Assembly: GCA_964030475.1 (NCBI GenBank)
Contig: CAXIPT010000003.1
Coordinates: forward strand, 5,610,962 to 5,674,961
DNA: 64,000 bases
Direction: 5' to 3'
Origin: Tethya wilhelma
Lineage: Eukaryota > Porifera > Demospongiae > Tethyida > Tethyidae
This document shows, piece after piece, positions 54,770-64,000 of the stretch (positions are counted from its first letter, which is position 1; each line of letters opens with the position of its first letter). A program made the position numbers and the translations under genes. The notes beneath the pieces were generated by a model that worked only from the letters and a program-made list of their open reading frames with translations, ran no database searches and was not told the DNA's origin.

Positions 54770-54834
<65 letters not shown>
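54765..54834. repeat. (TG)n microsatellite downstream of RTK4
   Basis: A TG run of about 60 pure bases follows TATG repeats. In the duplicated copy (about 56632-56658) it has shrunk to a short interrupted tract. Confidence 0.95.
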
Positions 54835-54836
<2 letters not shown>

Positions 54837-55221
54837 TTTTATATATTATTATGTCATTTTGCGAAGCAGGAGACTTCTTGTCTAATAATATGTAATAGTG
54901 AAAATATTTTGGGTAGCTAGCTGCTGTATGTAGGATATAAATTAATTTGGTGCATTCCCATGAAAGAGAAATTAGGAAGTTAGATGGCCATGGACTTTCA
55001 CAATCATACAAAAGGAAGTTCCATGCCAGCACTCCACTCCCCTACCAAATAAGGTCATAATTAATTTTAGCCAGGGGAGTTGACCCTTACATAGCTCTAT
55101 ATAGCTCTAGGTGCAGCCATTCGTGTAAAACTGGACTTGACTGGACTCCCAGCTAGAGTGTGGATAAACAGAGCAGCTGTAGGCCGAGCAAAGCGCTAGC
55201 TAGCGGAGCTGTTTACAAACA

Positions 55222-56484
55222 ATGTTTCGAAGAATAGGAAACTATGACAACAGTGGTGGTGGTCATGTACATGTAAGTGGGAGCTAGGTGGGAGCATGGC
55301 TAATAAAGTGGGTGACAAACATCACAGGTTGATAAATTATGATAATATTATATCTGTAGGGATTCGTGCTACATTGCTCTGCTCTCATGATGGTGATGTT
55401 GGGGTGCATCACAGTGGGCTACTGCCAAGGTATGGTGCTGTTTTACCACAGGAGGGGGCCTGATAAACAAGTTGTTGCTTGTTTAAATTAATGAACTTTG
55501 GATCTAGATTTACATTATCACCATAATTATTATTAGATAATGTATACTTCCGACTGTGTCAGTGTTGTTCATACTGGTGAAGCATCTTATGCTTAAATTT
55601 GACAATTCAAACAAAGACCCGTAAAGCCTTTTCAAAGGAGAGAGTTGTCATTGTTGACAAAGGTAGTTAGAGTTTTGGGGGATAGGGAAGTCTTCCAAAG
55701 ATACAAACTGTCATTTATCTCTTGTCATGATCAATGTACATAATCACAATAGAAATGTCTCATCAGTTTATAACACAGGGTATGGGTGAGCATAAAGCCC
55801 AATATAGACAATGCAATGCAAAGTAGTGCTTGGAAATGCCATCTTCTACTAGCTGTGTGTACCAGTGGCACGCCATTCATTGTAATGGAGTACATGGAGA
55901 ATGGAGATCTGCATCAATTCCTTTCTGAACACCAACCAGCCCTCTCCGAATCTGACTTTGAATCAAACCAACTCCCGGCCTCTCTTCTGCTCTACATGGC
56001 CATCCAGATTGCGAGCGGCATGCGCTACCTTGCCTCTCTCAACTACGTCCACCGTGACCTGGCCACGAGGAATTGTCTCGTTGGAAAGAATTTCATCGTC
56101 AAGATTGCCGATTTTGGAATGAGTCGAAGTCTCTACGAGTCATCGTACTATCGTGTCCGAGGGCGTGCAATGCTTCCCATCAGGTGGATGGCAACAGAGA
56201 GCTTCTACGGTCGATTCTCGGAGAAATCTGACGTGTGGTCGTTTGGAGTTGTGATGTGGGAGATCTTTACTCTCGGGAAGAAGCAGCCTTACGAAGAACT
56301 CGACGATCAGGAGATGATAAAGGACGCAATACGAACCGTCGGACGGAGACGGTTGGACAGACCTGAATTTTGTCCGGTAGATGTGTATGAAGTAATGGTG
56401 AGGTGTTGGGAGTATGCTAAAGACAACAGAGCAACGTTTGAGGAGATATTTCAGTCTTTGGTGGCTATTCAACAAAAATCATAA
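55222..56484 (+). CDS. Potential chimeric gene: RTK5 signal exons joined to RTK4 kinase C-lobe
   Basis: The duplication places copies of RTK5 exons 1 and 2 (55222-55272, 55360-55429) upstream of a copy of the RTK4 kinase C-lobe. The junction sequence CATCTTCTACTAG supplies a 3' splice site at 55852. Splicing exon 2 (phase 1) to 55853-56484 keeps the frame: 51+70+632 nt = 753, or 250 residues. The product would be a hydrophobic leader (ALMMVMLGCITVGYC) followed by AVCTSGTPFIVMEYMENGD, HRDLATRN, DFGMSR and the rest of the C-lobe. It would lack the G-loop, the VAVK lysine and the C-helix, so it should not be an active kinase; it could at most act as a decoy or be non-functional. Expression is unproven, and the arrangement could be an assembly artefact. 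Confidence 0.4.
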
Positions 56485-57054
56485 CACGATTTGTAATAAT
56501 TATTCAGACTTTTTTATAACTTGGTCATGTTTATGTTGTTATTTTTGCAATGGTCAAAGATTTCTATTATGTAATGTATATATTATATAATTTGTTTTGT
56601 GTGTGGTAAGCCTTATAAAAGCTATTTTGTGTATGTGTGTGTATGTGTGCTGTGTGGTTTTATATAATAAAAAAATTATTATTATGTCATTTTGCGAAGC
56701 AGGAGACTTCTTGTCTAATAATATGTAATAGTGAAAATATTTTGGGTAGCTAGCTGCTGTATGTAGGATATAAATTAATTTGGTGCATTCCCATGAAAGA
56801 GAAATTAGGAAGTTAGATGGCCATGGACTTTCACAATCATACAAAAGGAAGTTCCATGCCAGCACTCCACTCCCCTACCAAATAAGGTCATAATTAATTT
56901 TAGCCAGGGGAGTTGACCCTTACATAGCTCTATATAGCTCTAGGTGCAGCCATTCGTGTAAAACTGGACTTGACTGGACTCCCAGCTAGAGTGTGGATAA
57001 ACAGAGCAGCTGTAGGCCGAGCAAAGCGCTAGCTAGCGGAGCTGTTTACAAACA

Positions 57055-60000
57055 ATGTTTCGAAGAATAGGAAACTATGACAACAGTGGTGGTGGTCATG
57101 TACATGTAAGTGGGAGCTAGGTGGGAGCATGGCTAATAAAGTGGGTGACAAACATCACAGGTTGATAAATTATGATAATATTATATCTGTAGGGATTCGT
57201 GCTACATTGCTCTGCTCTCATGATGGTGATGTTGGGGTGCATCACAGTGGGCTACTGCCAAGGTATGGTGCTGTTTTACCACAGGAGGGGGCCTGATAAA
57301 CAAGTTGTTGCTTGTTTAAATTAATGAACTTTGGATCTAGATTTACATTATCACCATAATTATTATTAGATAATGTATACTTCCGACTGTGTCAGTGTTG
57401 TTCATACTGGTGAAGCATCTTATGCTTAAATTTGACAATTCAAACAAAGACCCGTAAAGCCTTTTCAAAGGAGAGAGTTGTCATTGTTGACAAAGGTAGT
57501 TAGAGTTTTGGGGGATAGGGAAGTCTTCCAAAGATACAAACTGTCATTTATCTCTTGTCATGATCAATGTACATAATCACAATAGAAATGTCTCATCAGT
57601 TTATAACACAGGGTATGGGTGAGCATAAAGCCCAATATAGACAATGCAATGCAAAGTAGTGCTTGGAAATGCCATCTTCACATAATTCTTTCCCCTGTAA
57701 TTGTAGCTTCAACTGTGAGACCTACCCGTCACTCTCTTCATTTTGGACTACAGTCATTGGATGGATCATCACCAAATGGAGGATGTACATCAGTGACCAT
57801 GAATCAAGATCGTGATGATGTATGCAACCTTCAAAATGGTGGTACAAGTGTGTTGGTTGATAACACCATACTACCACTCAGTGGACTAACTGGTGACTGG
57901 GCTAGAGATTTGTACACAGTGGAAAGACTAAATCGAGCCTTTGTTTCTATTGGCTTTGACTTTGGTACTCGAGTCACAGTGAGAAGAGTGGAGCTGGTGT
58001 TGTTCAACTGTGGACAAATAGGGGCTGGTAGTGTAGAGATCTATGCAGATGGATCAGTAGATAACTTTCCCCGACCAGATCCTGCCTCTGTACCAGGGCC
58101 TAGCAATAGAGTTGGGAGCGAACTGATTCCAGTTAGTTCATGTGAAGACCTCTATAGGGTTTGTGTATCGCTCTCAGGAGGAGTAACTATTCGTCTATAC
58201 TACATTGTGTTCCCCCCTGCATCTGGTTCTACCAGAGTGTATCTAGCTGAAACGATATTCTACAATGACTCTTCAACATGTGGTCCTGATATTCTAGTCA
58301 CTGAACCAGTCACCACCCCTCCACCACCAGTGGCCACAACCACTAAAGGTATGTTATTTTGTACAGACCAATATACATTGTACTGAGTACAGAAGTTCTG
58401 GGATACAGATATAGATTATGTGAGCATTATGCAAGCCCAACTTTGAGTGCATCTAGAATTGTTGGCACAAAGAAGTGGTACTGTTTCCCCAGGAGGGTCA
58501 TGCCATTGTTATGTAAACACTACAACTGCCTGACCAGCCTTTCCTTTCTAGTGAAACAACCACTTCTAAACAAGGAAACACTAAGACTCACATTCCTTGG
58601 CTATTACAATACACTTCTCACCCTACAGAACAAACTGATGGCCCTGAAACACCCAACACTACCTCATCCACACCAACCAACACCACCACCACACAATCCC
58701 CTAGCTCTTCCCCAGACCGAAGCAGCAATACTGGCATCATTGTAGCAGTGGTGATCGTTCTTCTACTGGTCATTATCGTCATCGTTGTAGCCATTGTGAT
58801 CTTGGTCCTTTTCGTCCTGATGAAGAAGAGAAAGGAGGGGAAGCAGGCAGTGAGGAGCATCCAGGATGCTGTCCTGGAGACCAACAAGGACCTCACTCTC
58901 ACCTCGGTGAAGAAGACCAACGATGCTGGCTACAAAGACACTGCTGGAGTTTATGGTGTACATGACCGCTACGAAGAGATCGATTTAAGTGAACCGAAAA
59001 ATGACCTCCCTGCGTACAACAAGCTCCGAGAAAAGGCTCACTCTGTTCCCTCTTCTAATGATGGCTACATGTACTCGACTCTGAACCAAACTCCTCAATT
59101 ATCTGACATCTATGCTGAACCAGGAGGCCCTCCTGTGCATCAAGAGGCCCACACACCTGCCGTCTACTCTGAAGTTCAGAAACCAGCAGCCCCTCCCATC
59201 CCTAAAAAATCTGACGACTTTGTTCAATATCTCGAGACGAAACCCTCTCCCAGGGGCACCAGTGCAACCCTACCGGCCCACGGAAGAACTGATGGTGGTG
59301 AACTGGACATGAGGGCCAAGTCAAACACCCTCACAACTGTTTCCACACCGTTTGTTGGCACCATGGAGGAGAACCCTATGTACATGAGTGCAGAGTTCAA
59401 ACCGAATGGCACTAGTCTAGGCAGTGGGTCCTTGGAGCCTGAGTTGGGAGGTATTTATGCCGAGCCAGGCAACCCGTATCAGAATCCAGACGAGGACCAG
59501 AATATCTACGAGACTGTCTACAGTGAGCCAATCAAACCATCACTCTTTACCGAAGGCAGGCCAGAAAGCAAAGAAGGTAGTGCGGATGAGTTCCTTCCTT
59601 ACTCTTCGATTTACACCGTCCCTGTCGTTCCTGATGAAAACGAGAAACCTCTAATGGTGACTAGCGAAAACATCCAAGAACAAAAAGAGCTTGGAAATGG
59701 TAATTTTGGACGAGTGATCTTGGCCAAAACTGTGGGTTTGAGTCGTAAGGATCTGAGGTTGGATGGTGACCCCAATGCCCCCGTGTCGATCAGTGTGGCG
59801 GTGAAAACACTCAAGAGCAGTGCGTCGGTCAAATCCAAAGAGCAGTTTGACAAAGAGTGCAGGTTCATGTCGCGATTGAACCACCCGAATGTGATCTGTC
59901 TACTAGGAGTCTGTAACAAGGACGCCCCTTTCATTATGATGGAGTACATGGAGAACGGCGACCTCAATCAATACCTGAAGCGGTTCAACTCGATCTCCGA

Positions 60001-60535
60001 TGACTACTACCAGAACACGAGCAACATATCCCCTAGCACGCTCCTCTACATGGCCACTCAGATCGCCAGTGCAATGCAGTACCTGGCCACCATGAACTTT
60101 GTTCATCGTGATCTAGCCACACGCAACTGTCTCGTGGGTCAAGACGGCCTTGTGAAGATTGCCGATTTCGGGATGAGTCGAAGTCTTTACGATTCTCACT
60201 ACTACCTCATAAAGGGCAAGGTCATCCTCCCGATTCGATGGATGGCAACCGAGTGCTTCTACGGCAAATTTTCGGCCAAGACTGATGTGTGGGCCTTTGG
60301 TGTTACTGTGTGGGAGATCTTTTCCCTCGGCAAGGAAGAGCCCTACCAGGAGATGTCTGACAGGGAGATGGTTGAGGATGCCGTGAGAGGTCAGAATCGA
60401 ACACTCCTGGAGAGACCTGCGGCCTGTCCTGAAAAGGTGTACCAGGTTATGAAGAAGTGCTGGTTTTATGATCCAGCTAAACGTGCCACTTTTGATGAAC
60501 TTCATTACACTCTGTCAGCCATTCGTCTCTCTTAG
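57055..60535 (+). CDS. RTK5: DDR-like receptor tyrosine kinase without Ig domains
   Basis: Four exons (57055-57105, 57193-57262, 57707-58348, 58629-60535) sum to 2670 nt, or 889 residues. Exons 1 and 2 encode MFRRIGNYDNSGGG and a hydrophobic leader (ALMMVMLGCITVGYCQ). Exon 3 encodes a single N-terminal domain (VRRVELVLFNCGQIGAGSVEIY ... VYLAETIFYNDSSTCG) related in pattern to the first domain of RTK1 and RTK4, then a Thr/Pro stalk. The last exon holds the stalk, a transmembrane helix (about 282-310), juxtamembrane motifs (YAEP, VYSE, APPIPKKS, NPMY, IYETVYSEP, IYTVP) and the kinase: GNGNFG (610), K647, HRD D749, DFG D767, with activation loop SLYDSHYYLIKG. No Ig domain is present. An AATAAA lies about 60 bp after the stop. 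Confidence 0.92.
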
Positions 60536-60593
60536 TTTGTAAATAATTATCGGAAATGAATGTTACGTATAGTGTGTACTTTATGTGTACTTA

Positions 60594-60599
60594 AATAAA
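60594..60599 (+). terminator. Poly(A) signal AATAAA of RTK5
   Basis: A canonical AATAAA lies 59 bases past the RTK5 stop codon and is followed by a T/GT-rich stretch, as expected for a cleavage site. Confidence 0.6.
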
Positions 60600-60989
60600 G
60601 AATTTTATATTGTGTGTATATTTGCTTGTTGTTTGCTTGTAATTTTCTTGTTTAGTGTCAATTATTGTGAACCAATAATTATGTGTGGTTTTATTGATTG
60701 CTTGAGCTATGTTACCTAACATAAATTTCTAACACTGTAGATAGGACAAAAATTAACTTGTCCAGTCTACAATATCATGCACAGTTGCCATATATAGTAT
60801 ATGCCTCTTGCTCTCCTGGCTGTTGACATCTGGTGCTACATTGATAATGTAATCAACAGCTAGCTAAGCATAACAGACACTCTTGGCAGTAGTGTGGGAA
60901 AGGGAGATTCACTAGGACAAGCTAGGGAGTTTACCTTCATGCACAGTTAAGTAACCAATGAAGCCACACACATTGATTCACAATAATTA

Positions 60990-62730
60990 ACACTAGACAA
61001 GAAGACTGTAAACACTATGCTATTGATGCTGAACTGTCCAGCTTGGAATATTGGAGCTATAGAAATTGAAGTGTATGGATCCATAGGAAATTTCCCTGAA
61101 ATATATTTATATTTTGTACTTAATGCATGTGTCAACATGACTTCTTTTCAACCTGATTGTTGCTCACTCACAACAGTAACTATGGAAATCCCAGTGACTT
61201 ATGCCTTTTGTGTTTACTTCATTGAAATCACTTTTGAAACATTACCAAATGTATAGTGGATACCACATATTGCAGAGATACAATTCAACACTGATGTACA
61301 GACACCACCCCCTCCCTTACTTACCACCGAGCCCATTACCACTGTGTCCCCAGACCAAACAATCGTCCACCACCGATGACAACATTGTGATGCTGAAAGT
61401 GGAGCTAACACAAACTTAATTTTCATACTCGTGATTACCAGTTCTCTTGTAATAACCTTTTTGGTCTTGGTGCCGTGTGTTGTCACTGCATGGCTTGCAG
61501 CTTATGGATTAGTCAAGAATACTTGAAAGGAAAAAAAAGTTTAAGGAATTCAAACCTGTTGAAGAGAAGAGTACCAATCCACAAGAACATTGTGTTAACA
61601 GCCCACAAGACCACCATGTTGAAATGAGCCTGATCAGTACTTCTTTAATACTGCGAATATGATTCTCAAAATTGACCCAAATCACCAATAGAGGTGGATT
61701 AGACAGCTAGGCAGTTACCTCAATCAACCACTGCAACCACCACTGATGATGATAAAAGCCCACAGATCATGACTGATTTTATCAAATCACTGTCTCCTTA
61801 TGCTCAAGTTGTTAAACCAGTCCCACCACCCATTCCTCGCAAATCAGACGAACTCTATGAAGAGTTGAACACCAGAGTTAGCTAAGTGCCACCTCCCATT
61901 CCTGCCAAGACAGTCCTTTTGGCACATACAGTTCATCTTAGCCAGAAGGATTTGAGGCTGAGTGGAGTGATGATGATAAGACAGCAGTGGTACAAGTTAT
62001 TGTGAAGAAACTGAAAAAAAATGCTTCCATAAAGCAAAAACAAGCCTTTGAAAAGGAACAAATGTTCATGGCACAACTGAGCCACCCTAATGTGATTCGT
62101 ATGCTTGCTGTTGTCTGCAATGGGAATGATCCTTTCATTACGATGGAATACATGACAAAAGGTGACCTCAACCAGTACCTCCACAAGTTCACTTCAATTT
62201 CTACCAAAAACATTCACAATGATCATGAGCTCAAGATTGATACAAAGACACTGCTCTACATGGCCACCCAGGTGGCTAGTGCCATGGTGTATCTCACCTC
62301 TAAGAACTATGTCCACAGAGATCTGGCCACAAGTAACTGTTTGGTAGCCGGGTCAGCAGTTCCTAGTGAAGCTAGGTGACTATGGTATGAGTCGAAGCCT
62401 CTATGACTCCCATTACTACATTGTTCATGGTCGTGCCATCCTCCCAATTTGCTGGATGGCAACCGAGTGTTTCTATGGCAATTTTTCTCCCAAATCAGAT
62501 GTGTGGGCCTTTGGTGTCACTATATGGTCCCTTGCCAAAGAGCAGCCTGAGATGGGTGATCGTGAACTTGCCCAGGATGCCTTGAAGAAAGAGAAGAGAA
62601 CTCTACTTGTGAAACCTCCAAACTGTCCACAAGAGGTTTATAATATAATGTTGAAATGTTGGGCCTCAGATCCAAAGGAGCGTGCTACATCAAGTTTTGA
62701 GGAACTTCAAGAGTCTCTAATCTCAGGCTG
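60990..62730 (+). pseudogene. RTK6: decayed copy of an RTK5-like receptor
   Basis: All modules of RTK5 can be seen in order but broken: an N-terminal domain remnant (about 61017-61150, AIEIEVYGSIGNFPE), a stalk remnant (LLTTEPITTVSPDQT), a transmembrane remnant (about 61416-61490), a juxtamembrane piece (PVPPPIPRKSDELYEELN) ending in a stop, then the kinase. The G-loop is missing: the text jumps from PPPIPAK to TVLLAHTVHLSQKDLRLSG. The VAVK lysine survives (VIVKKLKK). The catalytic loop reads HRDLATSN, and a frameshift follows near 62350-62370. DFG has become DYG (GDYGMSRSLYDSHYY), and a small deletion affects the WEIFSLGKEEPY region. These lesions make it a pseudogene, apparently fairly recent. 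Confidence 0.88.
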
Positions 62731-62791
62731 GATTGCAGCACTGAACCAAGTTTTCTACACAAACTTAGTCTTAGACTGCTTATTTTTTTAG

Positions 62792-64000
62792 AATTAACTA
62801 GTATTGTTATGGTCAACTTCAACATTATGCACATAAAATTAAAATTATATTTGTTCTACAATTCCTGTTCCACAGAATCTGTGCATTCTGCATTCAAGGA
62901 CCACGCCTACATAGACTAATCACAGTTTATAGTGTGACGTCATACTTTTGATTGGCAATTTGTGCGACCAGTGTAATCCATAAGTTGAAGTATATATTAG
63001 CCTACAAACAGGACAGAAAGGACCTCCAAAGGCGTTCGGACCAAAGGCTTCTAGTGTGGATATCGTTTGAATTGTGCAGTGTCAAGGTTGAGAATTTATT
63101 TTGACCCATGACCTACATCAACACAAAAGTTTGCTGTAAGAAACGGTGAGTTATGGGTAGAGCATAGATTAACCACCTGTACTATATTGTCTGTAGGTAG
63201 AGGATCATAGAATTTCCATTTTATGATTATGAACGAGAAAATCATTCAGTATGGTGTTTGATGAGCCCCGCCCCTTATTATACCGCATTGCGGTTTTTGC
63301 AGGATCTACAGTCCCATTTCAGGCAGTAGTGTTCCAGCTTGCCATTGGTTCTCTAACCCCTGGCATTGTGTGTATTCCGACCTCTATTGAGTACCTTAAT
63401 TATATGAAGCCTTATGTACCTCACATGCACACACTGCTATAAATACACTGCTCATGTAATGTTTGTACTGTCATTGTTAGTATTTTGTAAAAGGGGCCCT
63501 GGTGGAATGATTTTGTGAACAGTGTACCCAGCTTAGTACATAAATTTGGTATAATTATAGTAGGGGTTTACTGTATGCAATCCCTTGGTCCCTCCCTGTG
63601 TATCATTGTATTATATATGGGTTTGTAAACATGTTTTTGTGTGATCGTATTGTGTTTTGACTTGAATCACACACAAACTGCCACAAGTTATGAATAACCA
63701 TAGGAGCTGTTCATGCGATTGGTCGGTAGTATCACATTGAAAATAATTATGTGTCTAACATTCATGTGTGACTTTTGTTATCACTCTGTTAGATTGGACT
63801 TTAAAATGAACCAAATTTTGAAACTTGAAGCACTGACAAAAACACTACTTTGTAAAGTTGATTGTCTTAAGAGTCGACTGGTTTTCGAAGGAGACCTGCG
63901 AGTCCTTAGGGACATTCTGCCAATCACTGTTGTGCGGGTCCTAAGAGACGACATTAACATTGGCTGCCTCTGTAAACAATAGAGAAGTGATATTAAAAAT
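62792..64000. other. End of window, no supported gene
   Basis: About 1.2 kb follow the RTK6 pseudogene. A short ATG exon-like stretch ends at a GTGAGT donor near 63146. An open plus-strand frame from ATG at 63807 to 63982 (starting MNQILKLEALTKTLL) is unrecognised and may be chance. A further gene could start here and continue beyond the window. Confidence 0.35.

Larger units (their letters stand above)
53968..57679 (+). repeat. Direct tandem duplication, about 1.85-kb unit (RTK4 3' end to RTK5 intron 2)
   Basis: The unit 53968-55846 (RTK4 kinase C-lobe, 3' UTR, spacer, RTK5 exons 1 and 2, part of intron 2) is repeated at 55847-57679. The offset is 1879 in the kinase part and 1833 after the TG tract, which is about 46 bases shorter in copy 2. 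The kinase part has roughly 13 substitutions and one amino-acid change. The last kilobase of the unit appears identical in both copies. Confidence 0.92.

Noticed and set aside
63807..63982. Open frame at the right edge
   Set aside because: It has an ATG and about 58 codons but no motif, splice partner or similarity I can recognise, so it was left as an unassigned region.

Overview
The window is animal nuclear DNA from a compact, intron-containing genome. The best fit is a demosponge such as Amphimedon queenslandica; this is inferred from gene content, not proven. Supporting signs are many short GT-AG introns, closely packed genes on both strands, abundant (TG)n microsatellites, a membrane protein with a Death-like domain, and a tandem array of receptor tyrosine kinases (RTKs) whose kinase domains resemble discoidin domain receptors (DDRs).

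Layout. 0-7 kb: microsatellite-rich DNA with a minus-strand gene of unknown function (4228-7099). 7.2-11.3 kb: the 3' end of a Thr/Glu-rich gene, an intronless cytosine deaminase of the fungal/bacterial FCY1 type, a broken cytochrome P450 and an intact seven-exon mitochondrial-type P450. 11.6-18.1 kb: an 18-exon KIFAP3 (kinesin-2 accessory subunit) head-to-head with a WD40 gene, their start codons 50 bp apart. 18.5-21 kb: a four-exon gene encoding a Death-like domain, a transmembrane helix and a glycosylation-rich repeat tail. 21.7-23.4 kb: single-exon TRIM45. 23.8 kb: a truncated MICAL N-terminus. 26 kb: a two-exon gene for an unknown small protein. 29.3-30.9 kb: a CACTA-type DNA transposon nested in a small foldback element. 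31-33.1 kb: eight-exon deoxyhypusine synthase (DHPS). 33.1-40 kb: about 6.9 kb with no gene I can support.

40-62.7 kb is the most striking region: six related RTK units in the same orientation. RTK1, RTK4 and RTK5 have signal peptides, a divergent N-terminal domain, zero or two Ig-like domains, one transmembrane helix, a tail of ordered phosphotyrosine and proline motifs, and a DDR-like kinase. RTK2 is a headless copy of RTK1, RTK3 has almost no ectodomain, and RTK6 is a pseudogene. All ectodomain introns are phase 1, and the transmembrane-to-kinase part is always one exon. Two direct duplications (1578 bp and about 1.85 kb) lie in the array. The second places the signal-peptide exons of RTK5 upstream of a kinase C-lobe in a compatible frame. 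Both duplications could instead be unmerged haplotypes; the evidence for each reading is given.

Three isolated N bases (7204, 8543, 24056) each sit where a gene breaks off, so they probably mark assembly joins. For the seven multi-exon genes modelled from start to stop codon, the exon sums are exact multiples of three, which supports those models. Family names rest on my recognition of motifs; no database search was run.
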